Of a DNA stretch of 64,000 nucleotides, positions 50,211 through 59,916 are shown one piece after another. The position numbers and the translations under genes are program-made. The notes under the pieces are model-generated. The model was not told the DNA's origin. It made no database searches and saw nothing but the letters and a program-made list of their open reading frames with translations. This DNA is from Mumia sp. zg.B17 (GTDB lineage Bacteria; Actinomycetota; Actinomycetes; Propionibacteriales; Nocardioidaceae): the NCBI RefSeq assembly GCF_019550915.1, contig NZ_JAHWCI010000001.1, positions 124,001 to 188,000 on the forward strand, read 5' to 3'. Positions within the stretch are counted from its first letter, which is position 1, and every line of letters begins with the position of its first letter.

Positions 50211-50971
50211 ACGAGCTCGCCGGTGCGATCGACCTCCTCCTGGAGCCGGAGAGCTGGAAGGGCAGCGACGGCCTGTGGACCCAGCTGGTCGAGCAGGTCC
50301 TGCTCACGGTGACGGCGCTGGTCCTCGTCCTCGTCGTCGGTCTCCCGCTCGCCCTCTGGCTGGGTCACCGCGGCCGGGGCGGCACGTTCGCCATCAACGT
50401 GTCCAACGTCGGACGCGCGGTCCCCGTCTTCGCGGTGCTCGGGCTCCTGGCGCTGGGACCGATCGGGACCGCCACGCTCGGGCCGTACGGACGCGCCGGG
50501 CTGGCCACGCTGATCGCGCTCGTGCTGTTCGGGTTGCCGCCGGTGATCACCAACTCGTACGTCGGCGTCCGCGAGGTGGACGCCGAGATCGTCGAGGCTG
50601 CCCGGGGGACCGGCATGAGCGAGTGGCAGGTCTTCCGTCGCATCGAGCTCCCGCTCGCGTCGCAGATGGTGGCCAACGGGGTGCGTCTCGCGCTCGTGCA
50701 GCTGTGGGCGACCGCCACCATCGCGGCCCTCGTGGCAGGGCCGGGCCTGGGCAACGTGATCACCTACGGCTTCAGCAACAACTCCTACGACTACGTCATC
50801 GCGGGCGCCATCCTCGTCGCGGGCGGCGCCCTCGTCCTCGAGGGACTCGCCGCCGTCGTCGAGCGGCGCGTCGACCCGATGCGTCGTGTCACCGGTTCCC
50901 GCCATGATGGTCTTGTCCAGATGCCGGAGATGACAGCCCGATCCCGAGACAGCACGGCCGCCGAGTCGTGA
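50207..50971 (+). CDS. betaine/choline-type ABC permease (second)
   Basis: A 254-aa permease paralogous to its neighbour, with six helices and the EAA loop DAEIVEAARGTGMSEWQVF. The heterodimeric permease arrangement is the OpuB/OpuC/OsmF type rather than the single ProW. The ATG overlaps the preceding stop. The C-terminus extends 35 residues beyond the last helix and ends just before the lipoprotein gene. Confidence 0.9.
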   Translation: MNELAGAIDLLLEPESWKGSDGLWTQLVEQVLLTVTALVLVLVVGLPLALWLGHRGRGGTFAINVSNVGRAVPVFAVLGLLALGPIGTATLGPYGRAGLATLIALVLFGLPPVITNSYVGVREVDAEIVEAARGTGMSEWQVFRRIELPLASQMVANGVRLALVQLWATATIAALVAGPGLGNVITYGFSNNSYDYVIAGAILVAGGALVLEGLAAVVERRVDPMRRVTGSRHDGLVQMPEMTARSRDSTAAES

Positions 50972-50985
50972 CGGAAGGAACCCCG

Positions 50986-51939
50986 ATGAAGAGCACGACA
51001 CTGCGGCGCCTCCGACGCTCTGCCGCCGCCCTGGTCTGTGCCGCAGCGCTGGTCTCGCTGTCCGCCTGCGGAGACGACGACAACGGTGGAGGTGACAGCT
51101 CCCAGGGATCGGTGACCCTCTCCGGTCAGAACTTCACCGAGATGCAGATCCTCGCCGAGCTCTACACCCAGGTGCTCGAGAACGAGGGCTACGACGTGAC
51201 TCAAAAGCTCGTCGACACCCGCGACATCTACATGGCGCAGCTGGCCGACAACAAGGTGCAGGTCGTCCCCGAATACCTCTCCGGCATCGGCGACTACCTC
51301 AACGACCAGGCCAACGGCGCCGGGTCGACGCCTGTCACCAGCAACAACGTCGAGGACTCCCTCGACAAGGTGAGCGTGCTCGCCGAGGGCGCGGGCGTGA
51401 CGCTGCTGGAGCCGGCCGAGGCGACCGACCAGAACGCGTACGCCGTCACCAAGGAGTTCGCCGACAAGAACTCGGTCACGACGTTGTCCGACCTCGCTGC
51501 CACCAAGCAGCCCATCAAGCTCGCCGCGGCTCGCGACTGCAAGGACCGGCAGGACTGTGCCAAGGGTCTCAAGGAGGTCTACGGGATCGACATCACGGAG
51601 GTCCTCCCGCTCGGCTTCGGCACCCGCGAGGGCAAGGACGCCGCCGCCAACGGCGAGGTCCAGCTCGTGCAGGTCGCGACGACCGACGGCTCGCTCGAGG
51701 ACGACGGTCTCGTCCTCCTGGAGGACGACAAGGGTCTCCAGCCCGCCCAGAACCTGATCCCGGCGGTCAACACCACGTGGCTCGCCGACAACAAGGGTGC
51801 CGCCGATGCCCTCAACGAGCTGTCGGCCCAGCTGACGACGGACAAGCTGGCCGACCTGAACACCGCGGTCGACGTCGACCGCGAGAAGCCCGCCGACGTC
51901 GCCAAGAAGTTCCTCGAGGACGAGGGCCTGCTCGGCTAG
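50986..51939 (+). CDS. betaine/choline-type ABC substrate-binding lipoprotein
   Basis: A 317-aa OpuAC/OsmF-type binding protein. The signal peptide ends with lipobox LSAC (Cys near residue 23), followed by an acidic Gly/Ser linker. SGQNFTEMQILAELY and VVPEYLSGIGDYL are characteristic of the quaternary-amine receptor fold. ATG at 50986 is preferred (GAAGGA ribosome site); an in-frame GTG at 50968 overlaps the permease stop. Its TAG overlaps the convergent phosphatase stop by 3 bases (CTAG). Confidence 0.9.
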   Translation: MKSTTLRRLRRSAAALVCAAALVSLSACGDDDNGGGDSSQGSVTLSGQNFTEMQILAELYTQVLENEGYDVTQKLVDTRDIYMAQLADNKVQVVPEYLSGIGDYLNDQANGAGSTPVTSNNVEDSLDKVSVLAEGAGVTLLEPAEATDQNAYAVTKEFADKNSVTTLSDLAATKQPIKLAAARDCKDRQDCAKGLKEVYGIDITEVLPLGFGTREGKDAAANGEVQLVQVATTDGSLEDDGLVLLEDDKGLQPAQNLIPAVNTTWLADNKGAADALNELSAQLTTDKLADLNTAVDVDREKPADVAKKFLEDEGLLG

Positions 51940-52742
51940 CTGCGAGGTCCGGGGAGATCAGGCTCGTCGAGCCGGACGAGCTGGCACGGACCGCCGAGAT
52001 AGATCCCGCCGTCGATGTCGAGGACGAGCCCGTCCGCATAGAGCACGGGCTCGTCCTCGGGCGTCACCGGCCCGCCCCGCACCAGCGCGCCGATGGTGTG
52101 CCCGTGGACGATGCGTCGGCCACCGAGCGCGCCCAGCATCTGCTCCGCAGCCGCGACGCCGTCCTCTCGAGCGAACGCGTAGCGCGTCGTCAACCTGCGC
52201 CACATCTCCCACCAGGTGTCGAGATCGGGCATCTCCAGCTCTGCGCGCACAGCGGCGTTGACCTCGTCGACGGAGTCGCCCCACAGCAGATAGGCCGTCG
52301 TGTCGGAGTGCAGGAGCAGGTGGTCGGCGTCGGTGGCGATCACCGGCAGCGTCGTGAGCCAGTCGATCCGGTCCTGGTCGAGACGCTCGAGGTCGCTGAC
52401 GACACCGCCGTTGCCGATCCAGTTGGCCTCGAAGCTGTAGCGGCCGTCGCTGGGGACCGGCGTCGGCCCGTAGCGGTGCATGCCGAGCATGAGGATCTCG
52501 TGGTTGCCGAGGATTGCCGAGGCAGAGCCGCCCGCGTCGGCCGCCTCACCCTCGAGGCGGCGCGCGAGGTCGATCACCCCGATGCCGTCCGGCCCACGGT
52601 CGACGTAGTCGCCGAGGAACCACAGCCGAGCGTCGCCGCCCGACCAGTGCTCGTCCTCGTCGATCAGGTCGGCAGACCTCAGGACCTCCACCAGCGCGTC
52701 ACGGTGCCCGTGGATGTCGCTCACCGCCCACACGTCTCCCAC
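51936..52742 (-). CDS. metallophosphoesterase, Ser/Thr phosphatase-like
   Basis: A 268-aa calcineurin-type phosphatase with all metal motifs: SDIHGHRDAL, GDYVDRGPDG, ILGNHEIL and HGHTIGAL. The small size and the GDYVDRG form are those of bacterial PPP-family enzymes (PrpA or ApaH-like). The substrate may be a phosphoprotein or dinucleoside polyphosphate. The GTG start at 52742 is 6 bases after TAGGGT, so it is probably leaderless. Confidence 0.87.
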   Translation of the reverse strand: MGDVWAVSDIHGHRDALVEVLRSADLIDEDEHWSGGDARLWFLGDYVDRGPDGIGVIDLARRLEGEAADAGGSASAILGNHEILMLGMHRYGPTPVPSDGRYSFEANWIGNGGVVSDLERLDQDRIDWLTTLPVIATDADHLLLHSDTTAYLLWGDSVDEVNAAVRAELEMPDLDTWWEMWRRLTTRYAFAREDGVAAAEQMLGALGGRRIVHGHTIGALVRGGPVTPEDEPVLYADGLVLDIDGGIYLGGPCQLVRLDEPDLPGPRS

Positions 52743-52748
52743 GCACCG

Positions 52749-52754
52749 ACCCTA
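52749..52754 (-). promoter_or_regulatory. leaderless-type -10 for the phosphatase gene
   Basis: TAGGGT on the minus strand, 6 bases before the GTG at 52742. Confidence 0.55.
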
Positions 52755-52813
52755 GAGCGCGCGGCGGGAGTCGGCAGATCGACCCGCCGTGGCGTCGGGC
52801 ACACCGCCCGGCG

Positions 52814-54025
52814 TCACTTGTCGATGTCGCCCACCACGAAGAACATGGAGCCGAGGATCGCGATCAGGTCCGCGACGACGCAGCCGCGCACGATCTCGGG
52901 CAGCACCGCGATGTTGTTGAAGGACGCCGTCCTCATCTTCAGGCGCCACGGTGTCTTCTCTCCCCGTGAGACCAGGTAGTAGCCGTTGATGCCGAGCGGG
53001 TTCTCGGTCCACGTGTAGGTCGAGCCCTCCGGGACCTTGAGGATCTTGGGGAGCTTGACGTTGACGGGCCCCTGCGGCAGTTCGCGCAACCGGGCCACGC
53101 AGGCGTCGGCGAGGTCGAGCGACACCCGCACCTGCTCGAGGAGGCATGCGAACCGTGCATAGCTGTCACCCTCGTGACGGGTGACCACCCGCAGCGTCTT
53201 GTCGGCGACGAGCTCGTCGTACGCGAGATAGGGCTGGTCACGTCGAAGGTCGAAGTCGACACCCGACGCGCGGGCGATCGGCCCGGAGACGCCGTACGCC
53301 TGGACGAGCTCGGGCGACAGCACACCGACCCCTCGGGTGCGGGCGACGAAGATCTCGTTGCCGAGCAACATGTCCTCGATCTGCCCGAGGCGGCTGCGCA
53401 CGGCCGCGGTCGCAGCGCCGACGCGACCGAGCCAGCCGGCGGGGAGGTCCTCCTTGAGGCCGCCCACGCGGTTGAACATGTAGTGCATGCGCCCGCCCGA
53501 GAGCTCCTCCATGACCTCCTGGATCGTCTCTCGCTCGCGGAAGGCGTAGAAGATCGGCGTGATCGCACCGATCTCGAGGGGGTACGAACCGATGAACATG
53601 AGGTGGTTGAGGACTCGGTTGAGCTCGGAGAGCAGCATGCGTGCCCAGGTCGCGCGCTCGGGGACCTCGAGGCCCAGCATCCGCTCGACGCCGAGGACGA
53701 CGCCCACCTCGTTGGAGAAGGCGGAGAGCCAGTCGTGACGGTTGGCCAGGACGATGATCTGCCGGTAGTCCCGGACCTCGAAGAGCTTCTCGGCCCCACG
53801 GTGCATGTAGCCGACGATCGGCTCGCAGTGCACGATGCGCTCACCGTCCAGCGTCAGGCGCAGCCGCAGGACACCGTGGGTGGCGGGATGCTGGGGGCCC
53901 ACGTTGAGGACCATGTCGGTGGTGCCGAGGTCGACGCCGCCGCCGCGCTCGTGCCCGAAGCCCGCCGAGCCCGCACCGACGCCGACGGTCAGCGTGCGGG
54001 GAGGGGAGACCTCGTCGCTCGGCAT
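52814..54025 (-). CDS. nuoD: orphan NADH-quinone oxidoreductase subunit D
   Basis: A 403-aa 49-kDa-type subunit of complex I, part of the quinone-binding Q module. [55 protein letters not shown] and [19 protein letters not shown] are recognisable, and the C-terminus ends in the usual GDIDK-like form. No other nuo gene lies in the window, so this is a stand-alone copy of the kind that some actinobacteria carry beside a full nuo operon. The first 40 residues are variable. The ATG follows TAGGCT by 7 bases. A MidA/NDUFAF7-type methyltransferase gene lies 5 kb away. Confidence 0.9.
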   Translation of the reverse strand: MPSDEVSPPRTLTVGVGAGSAGFGHERGGGVDLGTTDMVLNVGPQHPATHGVLRLRLTLDGERIVHCEPIVGYMHRGAEKLFEVRDYRQIIVLANRHDWLSAFSNEVGVVLGVERMLGLEVPERATWARMLLSELNRVLNHLMFIGSYPLEIGAITPIFYAFRERETIQEVMEELSGGRMHYMFNRVGGLKEDLPAGWLGRVGAATAAVRSRLGQIEDMLLGNEIFVARTRGVGVLSPELVQAYGVSGPIARASGVDFDLRRDQPYLAYDELVADKTLRVVTRHEGDSYARFACLLEQVRVSLDLADACVARLRELPQGPVNVKLPKILKVPEGSTYTWTENPLGINGYYLVSRGEKTPWRLKMRTASFNNIAVLPEIVRGCVVADLIAILGSMFFVVGDIDK

Positions 54026-54032
54026 GCCGCTC

Positions 54033-54038
54033 AGCCTA
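54033..54038 (-). promoter_or_regulatory. leaderless-type -10 for the orphan nuoD
   Basis: TAGGCT on the minus strand, 7 bases before the ATG at 54025. Confidence 0.55.
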
Positions 54039-54134
54039 GCGGCGCCGTGACTGCAGGCGAGAGGAGACGGGTTGACCCGCGCGGTGCAATGATGTGCCCG
54101 CGCGCGGCGGCGCGCTACGACACCGAGGAGACCC

Positions 54135-55652
54135 GTGCCGACCCTTCGCCTGAACGCTCCCAGCCCTTGGAACGGTCGGAGCGGGGGTTCGTTCGACGCG
54201 AGGCGCCTGGTCGCGGCCCTCGTCGCCGTCCTGCTCGCCGCCGGAGTCCTGGCGGCTTCGCCGGCCAAGGCCGAGCAGAGCACCCTCAGCTACAACGGCT
54301 GGACCGAGGCGTGGGCCGACAGCAGCCTTTGGGTCTCGTTCACCGTGACCGGTGACGTCACCACGGGCACGATGACAGCGGCCTTCGACGGCAAGACGGT
54401 CACGCTCGAGCCGGTCGAGGGTTCGGACGCGGTCTACGCCGGCAGCGTGTCAGGCCCGTTGACGGTCGGCACCGGGGTGGTCACCGCGACGTTCACGCCG
54501 ACCACCGGTGGCCCCGTCACCGGCAGCGGCTCCGTCGTGGTCCGGCAGGAGCTGCGCTATCCCGGCCCGGCGCCGGCAGGGGCGCCGTACGACCGGCCCA
54601 ACTCCGCCTTCGTGTGGGGCGTCAGCGACACCCTTCGAGCCACGGTGGCAGCCGAGGGCGGCAGCGTCACGCTCTCGGGCGGAGCGGTGCGCGATCCGAG
54701 GTTCACCGACCGGTTCCGATTCCCGATCACGGACATGCGCAAGGCGTACCCGGCGAGGATCCAGGCCGGTGGCGTCGTCCGGCTGGCCAGCCCGCGCCGG
54801 GAGGTCGTGGTCTCCGACCTCGAGTGGGTGACCCAGGGCATGACCGGTGAGCTGCGCGCTGACGTGACCTACCGTCACCCGGGCCAGACCGCGAGGACAG
54901 AGAAGGGCATCGCGTTGGCGTCCGTCGCGGGCCTGTCCGGCGGCGGGGAGCCCACCTGGTCCCAGGCGATCGGCGAGACGCGCGCCACCGTGGCGGGTGC
55001 GCGGGTTCTCGGGGTCGCCGCCGGTGCCGACCTCGGCCCGCTGATCTGGACCGTCTACTACTCGGCGACACCCTTCGCGGCTACTGCCCGGATGACGGTC
55101 ACGCCTGCGGTCACGACGTACGGACGGGCCGCACGGGTGGGGGTGTCGGTCGCTCGTGGCGCGACCTACGCGGCGGGGACCGTGGCGCTGACGGCGGGCA
55201 GCCGGTCGCTGGGCACCGTGCGTCTGTCACGGGGTGCGGCGACGGTGGCCGTCCCAGCAGGACTCGCGGTCGGGACGCACCAGATCATCGCGTCGTACCG
55301 TGCCGACTTCTCGCCGACGACGGCGGCGGCACGCACCGCCGTGCGGATCACGAAGGCGGGTACGGGCGCGAAGGTCCGACTGTCCAAGAAGAAGGTGACC
55401 CGCAAGCAGCGGGCGAAGGTGACGGTGACCGTCACCGGCCGCGGCACGACGATCCGTCCCACCGGCACGGTCACCGTCTTCGACGGCAAGAAGCGGGTCG
55501 GCAGAGCGACGCTCACGGCGGCCAGGCGCGGCGCGGTGACCGTGACGCTGTCCCGGCTGAAGAAGCGCGGCAAGCACGCGCTGCGCATCGTGTACGGCGG
55601 CTCGTCCGCCTTCACCGGCTCGTCGGCGCGCGCGGTGCTCCGGGTCCGTTGA
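54135..55652 (+). CDS. secreted protein with C-terminal Ig-like repeats
   Basis: A 505-aa exported protein. The signal peptide is about residues 22-48 ([22 protein letters not shown]), preceded by a longish n-region. The middle (50-310) is beta-rich and unassigned. The C-terminal part (about 315-505) looks like two bacterial Ig-like domains of the Big_3/Big_5 type ([56 protein letters not shown]). The last domain is very rich in Lys/Arg, which may help it stick to the wall. There is no sorting motif or membrane tail, so it is released or wall-associated. SD GAGGAG precedes the GTG. Confidence 0.75.
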   Translation: MPTLRLNAPSPWNGRSGGSFDARRLVAALVAVLLAAGVLAASPAKAEQSTLSYNGWTEAWADSSLWVSFTVTGDVTTGTMTAAFDGKTVTLEPVEGSDAVYAGSVSGPLTVGTGVVTATFTPTTGGPVTGSGSVVVRQELRYPGPAPAGAPYDRPNSAFVWGVSDTLRATVAAEGGSVTLSGGAVRDPRFTDRFRFPITDMRKAYPARIQAGGVVRLASPRREVVVSDLEWVTQGMTGELRADVTYRHPGQTARTEKGIALASVAGLSGGGEPTWSQAIGETRATVAGARVLGVAAGADLGPLIWTVYYSATPFAATARMTVTPAVTTYGRAARVGVSVARGATYAAGTVALTAGSRSLGTVRLSRGAATVAVPAGLAVGTHQIIASYRADFSPTTAAARTAVRITKAGTGAKVRLSKKKVTRKQRAKVTVTVTGRGTTIRPTGTVTVFDGKKRVGRATLTAARRGAVTVTLSRLKKRGKHALRIVYGGSSAFTGSSARAVLRVR

Positions 55653-55678
55653 CGCTCCGCCAGACCGTCCGATGACAG

Positions 55679-55723
55679 AGGACTCGCAGCTGCGACCAGA
55701 CGGCGGTCGCAGCTGCGAGTCCT
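55679..55723. terminator. strong bidirectional terminator: perfect 19-bp hairpin
   Basis: AGGACTCGCAGCTGCGACC (55679-55697) and its exact reverse complement (55705-55723) enclose a 7-base loop. The hairpin lies midway between the convergent Ig-like protein and carboxypeptidase genes. No T run follows on either strand. Confidence 0.85.
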
Positions 55724-55739
55724 GCGGTGGGTGACGGCG

Positions 55740-57122
55740 TCAGCAGGTCTCGAGCGGCGTCCCCTCGGCGAGGCGGTACTCCGACCGCGTGTCGAACATC
55801 AGCGGCACGAGCGCGCGGTTCGCCTGCGCGAGGCTCACCACTCGACCATCGGCGTTGCGGGTGGCCTTCAGGTCGTGCAGACGCAGCGTCCGACGCAGGT
55901 CCTGGAAGGTCGCCTCGGTGATCTGGTAGGCGCACATCGGCTCGGGCTCGACCTGGTCGGGATCGGTCGGCAGCATGTCGTCCTGGCCCCCGAAATAGAC
56001 GACCCCGCCCTGCGTCGCGCCGAGCTCGCGCTGCCGTTCGGCGGCGGCCGCGGTCTCCCGAGCCAGCGTCGCGCGGTTCTCGGCGACCATCTGCGTCGAC
56101 CCGAGCGCGCTCGCGTAGTTGGTGTCGACCCGGCGGTTGTTGAGGACGCGGACGTCGGCCGCCTCCTCGTCGTTGAGCGGACGGGTCGCGGTCTCGCTGA
56201 GCATGCCCACGACGTTCACCAGCCCCGCGTAGTTGCGGAGGATCCGGACCTGCTCGTCTCCGGCCACCTGGAGGAACGGCTCGCCGTCCTTGACGTACTG
56301 GCCGTAGATCCCGGCGGTGAAGCCCTCGCTGCGCGCCTGGGCGGCGGAGTACTCCTCGCTCATCTCCTTGCTGAGCGAGTGGACCTGGTCGTCGACGTTG
56401 CGGTTGCGCGGCCAGAGGTGGAGCAGGTCGGTCCGGTAGTACTGGTTGGGACCGTACTCGTGGAGGTCGTTGAGGACGTCGGGGTTCCAGTCGCGGATCA
56501 CCTTCGTGATCGCCCGGCCCTCCGGCGTCGACAGCTCGAGGTAGTCACGGTTGACGTCGACGCCGTCGGCGTTGCCGCGGGTGTTGGCCACCCATCCGTC
56601 GGGGTTGGCGTTGACGATGAGCACCGTGGTCCGGGCGAGGAACCGGGTCACCGTGGCGTCGGTGCTCGTAGCGAGGTCGCGGGCGAGCTTCATGCAGGCT
56701 TCGCGGCCGGAGGGCTCGTTGCCGTGAACCGAGCAGACGAACATCGCGACCGAGCCACCGGCCGCCTCGGCCTGCGACTTCGGCGCGGGAGAGCCGATCG
56801 AGACGAGCTGGAGCGGGCGGCCCCGCGTCGTACGGCCGATGGTGCCGACCGTGACGCGTCGCGAGGAGGCGTCGAGCTGGCGGTAGAACGCCAGGGACTG
56901 CGGGTGGGTCGTCCAGGTCGCGCCGCCGGACTGCTCGAACGGCGTCTGCAGCGCGGCCGGGGCGTCCTCGGCCGCCGCGGCGAGGGCCGCCTCCAGACCG
57001 TCGTCGCGCTGTCCGGCACCGGCTGACGTGCCGCTGCCGACGAGCGCGGAGGCTGCGAGTGCGATGCCTGCGGCGGTCGCGAGGATCGTGGACCAAGGTC
57101 GGGGTGGGGAGGTGGAGCGCAA
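55740..57122 (-). CDS. secreted M14 zinc carboxypeptidase
   Basis: A 460-aa exported metallocarboxypeptidase-like enzyme. The signal peptide is about residues 11-36. SVHGNEPSGRE gives the HxxE zinc pair, NANPDGW and VDVNRDY hold substrate-binding Asn/Arg, and NDLHEYG gives the third ligand His. It would trim C-terminal residues from peptides or wall peptides outside the cell. The start is TTG at 57122, supported by AAGGA seven bases upstream and the position of the signal peptide; no ATG or GTG gives a better fit. Confidence 0.85.
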   Translation of the reverse strand: MRSTSPPRPWSTILATAAGIALAASALVGSGTSAGAGQRDDGLEAALAAAAEDAPAALQTPFEQSGGATWTTHPQSLAFYRQLDASSRRVTVGTIGRTTRGRPLQLVSIGSPAPKSQAEAAGGSVAMFVCSVHGNEPSGREACMKLARDLATSTDATVTRFLARTTVLIVNANPDGWVANTRGNADGVDVNRDYLELSTPEGRAITKVIRDWNPDVLNDLHEYGPNQYYRTDLLHLWPRNRNVDDQVHSLSKEMSEEYSAAQARSEGFTAGIYGQYVKDGEPFLQVAGDEQVRILRNYAGLVNVVGMLSETATRPLNDEEAADVRVLNNRRVDTNYASALGSTQMVAENRATLARETAAAAERQRELGATQGGVVYFGGQDDMLPTDPDQVEPEPMCAYQITEATFQDLRRTLRLHDLKATRNADGRVVSLAQANRALVPLMFDTRSEYRLAEGTPLETC

Positions 57123-57336
57123 GGGATCGTCCTTTCGCCTGAGGCCACCGTTCGCCGAAGACGTCGAGCCCCCGCGGCGGCCACGTGTTCCCCCACCGTG
57201 AGGGTCCGTCACCGACTCGGCAACTCCAGTCTGTGAAAAGTCCAGACAAGTGGGGCTCGTCCCTGCTAGCCGATGACGAAAACGGGAACCTCCGGCACAC
57301 TGTGTGAGCCACGCCACACTCGTTCGGAGGCCCCGA

Positions 57337-58977
57337 ATGCGCAGCACCATGCAGGACGTCCCCCTCAGCCTCGGCCGCCTCATGCGGTACGGCACGACCG
57401 CGTACGCCGACGCCACCGTCGTCACCGCCACCCCCGACGGCACCCGGACCCGCACGTACGGCGAGATCGGCCGCCGAGCAACGCGCCTGGCGCAGGTGCT
57501 GCGAGGGCTCGGGGTGACTGGTGACCAGCGTGTCGGCACCTTCATGTGGAACAACGTCGAGCACCTCGAGTGCTATCTCGCGGTGCCGGCCATGGGCGCG
57601 GTCCTGCACACCGTCAACATCCGGTTGTTCCCCGAGCAGGTCGCCTACGTCGTCAACCACGCGGAGGATGCGGTGGTCGTCGTGGACGCCTCGCTCGTCG
57701 CGCCGTTCGCGGCGGTGCTCCCGCAGATGAAGACCGTCACCCACGTCCTGGTGGCCGGGCCGGAGGCCGCGGAGGCCGACCTCAGCCCGCTAGAGGCGTC
57801 GGGTAGGACGGTCCTGCGCTATGAGGACGAGCTCGCCGCTGCCCCCGACGACGACTTCGCGTGGCCGTCGGTGGACGAGCACGACGCCGCCGCGATGTGC
57901 TACACGAGCGGGACCACCGGCCACCCCAAGGGCGTCGTCTACAGCCACCGCTCGGCGTACCTGCACTCGATGTCGATCGCGATGGGCGACAACGCCGGGA
58001 TGGGCCCGGAGGATCGCGTGCTCCCGATCGTCCCCATGTTCCACGCCAACGCCTGGGGCCTCCCGTACGCGGCCGTGCTGGTCGGCGCGTCGCTGGTGAT
58101 GCCCGACCGCTGGCTCCAGGCCGAGCCGCTCGTACGCCTCATCGAGGAGACGCGCCCGACCCTCGCGGGCGGCGTGCCGACGGTCTTCAACGACATCCTC
58201 GGCCGGATCGACGAGCACCCCTCCGACCTGAGCTCGCTGCGCACCGTCCTCTGCGGCGGCTCCGCCGTCCCGGAGTCGTTGCAGCGCGCGCTCTGGGACC
58301 GCCACGGCGTGCGCATCCAGCAAGCGTGGGGCATGACGGAGACCTCTCCCGTCGCCACCTCCGGGAAGCCGCCGCTCGGCGTGGACGAGGAAGAGGCGTG
58401 GCGCTTCCGCGCCGGCCAGGGCCGGCTCCTGGGCGGCGTCGAGGCGCGGCTCGTCGGCGACGGTGGAGAGGAGCTGCCGCACGACGGCGAGGCGGTCGGA
58501 GAGGTCGAGGTGCGTGGCCCGTGGATCACCGGCTCCTACTACCTTGACGACGACCCCGAGAAGTTTTCCGACGGCTGGCTCCGCACCGGTGACGTCGGGA
58601 CGATCGATCCACGCGGCTACATCACCTTGACCGACCGCGCGAAGGACGTGATCAAGTCGGGCGGTGAGTGGATCTCGTCGGTCGACCTCGAGAACGCGCT
58701 GATGGCCCACCCGGACGTCGTCGAGGCCGCGGTCGTGGGGATCCCCGACGAGAAGTGGCAGGAACGCCCCCTCGCGACGGTCGTGGTCCGCGCGGGCGCC
58801 GACGTGACTCCCGAGGCGCTGCGAGACCACCTCGCGGGGTCCTTCGCGGCATGGCAGCTGCCTGAGGCGTGGACGTTCATCGAGGCCGTACCCCGGACCT
58901 CGGTCGGCAAGTTCGACAAGAAGGTGCTGCGCAAGGCGTACGCCGACGGAACGCTGGACGTGCGCCGACGCGAGTGA
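57337..58977 (+). CDS. long-chain fatty acid--CoA ligase (AMP-dependent synthetase)
   Basis: A 546-aa adenylate-forming acyl-CoA synthetase. The P-loop is YTSGTTGHPKGV (near 190), followed by QQAWGMTETSP, the hinge region DGWLRTGDVGTID and the C-terminal catalytic Lys in SVGKFDKKVLR. It is of the medium/long-chain FadD type. ATG at 57337 has GGAGG at 6 bases. Intergenic 57123-57336 (214 bases) holds both this promoter and that of the divergent carboxypeptidase; a GTCTG/CAGAC stem-loop is visible at 57229-57247, but no clear -10. Confidence 0.9.
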   Translation: MRSTMQDVPLSLGRLMRYGTTAYADATVVTATPDGTRTRTYGEIGRRATRLAQVLRGLGVTGDQRVGTFMWNNVEHLECYLAVPAMGAVLHTVNIRLFPEQVAYVVNHAEDAVVVVDASLVAPFAAVLPQMKTVTHVLVAGPEAAEADLSPLEASGRTVLRYEDELAAAPDDDFAWPSVDEHDAAAMCYTSGTTGHPKGVVYSHRSAYLHSMSIAMGDNAGMGPEDRVLPIVPMFHANAWGLPYAAVLVGASLVMPDRWLQAEPLVRLIEETRPTLAGGVPTVFNDILGRIDEHPSDLSSLRTVLCGGSAVPESLQRALWDRHGVRIQQAWGMTETSPVATSGKPPLGVDEEEAWRFRAGQGRLLGGVEARLVGDGGEELPHDGEAVGEVEVRGPWITGSYYLDDDPEKFSDGWLRTGDVGTIDPRGYITLTDRAKDVIKSGGEWISSVDLENALMAHPDVVEAAVVGIPDEKWQERPLATVVVRAGADVTPEALRDHLAGSFAAWQLPEAWTFIEAVPRTSVGKFDKKVLRKAYADGTLDVRRRE

Positions 58978-58998
58978 CGGGGCTCCGGGGTCGTCCGG

Positions 58999-59916
58999 TC
59001 AGGGGACCTCGGTCACGATCCACCAGAAGTCACCGAGACCGCCGGCCGCCGTGAGCTCGGCGGCCTCGGAGGCCGCCGCCAGCGCGGCGAGATAGGCGTG
59101 CGGGTCGGTGGAGGCGAGCGTGAGCGGAGGGCGGGCGCCGACGACACCCAGGTCGCGCAGCACATCTCGCTGACGACGCAGGGTGCCGCCCACGGCGTCC
59201 GCGAGGGCATCGACAGCGACGTGTGCCGTCACGTCGCGGGTGCCGTCGGGGACCACGTCGACCTCCGCGCCGCTGCGGTAGGCCCGCAGGCTGCCGAACG
59301 GAGGACGGTCGTCGGCGCGGTGGCCGTAGTCGATCGCGATCGCCGCTCCTCGGACCACCCTGCCGACCGCGTCCCGCCACCACGCCTCCCGCGACAGGCC
59401 CACCTCGGCGCGCTCACCCGGGTCGGGGCACGGCCACCAACGGTCGAGCCACGCCAGGGTGTCCGGGTCGCGCACGAGCGGGCCGAGCTCCTCCTCGCCG
59501 GTCGCCGGGTCGACCATCACCACCCGCAGCGCCCCGTCCTCGTCGCGCTCGACCACGTCGCACGGGAGGTTGTCCAGCAGCTCGTTGGCGATCAGCAGGC
59601 CGTCGACGCCGTCGGGGACCTCAGGGCTCCAGCCGATCGTCGGCGGGAGGTCGTCCGGGCGGGGCCGGAGGTCGACGCCGTGAAGGTCCAGCTCACCCGG
59701 CGCGGCGGCGTCGAGGGTCCGAAGGAGCTCGCCGCGGCCCGCGCCAGCGTCGACCACCGCCCTCAGGCCGGCACGGCGTACGTAGGTCAGCACCGCTGCG
59801 GCAAAGGCGTCGGAGGCGTGCACCGAGGTGCGGAAGTGGTCGACCGGGTGCTCGCGGCGATAGAAGCCGCCGGGCCCGTACAACCCCTCCTGCCAGGCCA
59901 CGCGCCAGGAGATCAC
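58999..59916 (-). CDS. MidA/NDUFAF7-type SAM-dependent methyltransferase
   Basis: A 305-aa COG1565 family protein: GLYGPGGFYRRE near the start, SAM loop DAGAGRGELL (about 55-64), NELLDNLPCDVV and AIAIDYGH. The mitochondrial homologue NDUFAF7 dimethylates an arginine in the complex I subunit NDUFS2, the NuoD homologue. An orphan nuoD lies 5 kb away in this window. The GTG start overlaps the stop of the sugar methyltransferase gene, so it is last in that transcript. Alternative: another methyltransferase of unknown target. Confidence 0.8.
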   Translation of the reverse strand: MISWRVAWQEGLYGPGGFYRREHPVDHFRTSVHASDAFAAAVLTYVRRAGLRAVVDAGAGRGELLRTLDAAAPGELDLHGVDLRPRPDDLPPTIGWSPEVPDGVDGLLIANELLDNLPCDVVERDEDGALRVVMVDPATGEEELGPLVRDPDTLAWLDRWWPCPDPGERAEVGLSREAWWRDAVGRVVRGAAIAIDYGHRADDRPPFGSLRAYRSGAEVDVVPDGTRDVTAHVAVDALADAVGGTLRRQRDVLRDLGVVGARPPLTLASTDPHAYLAALAAASEAAELTAAGGLGDFWWIVTEVP

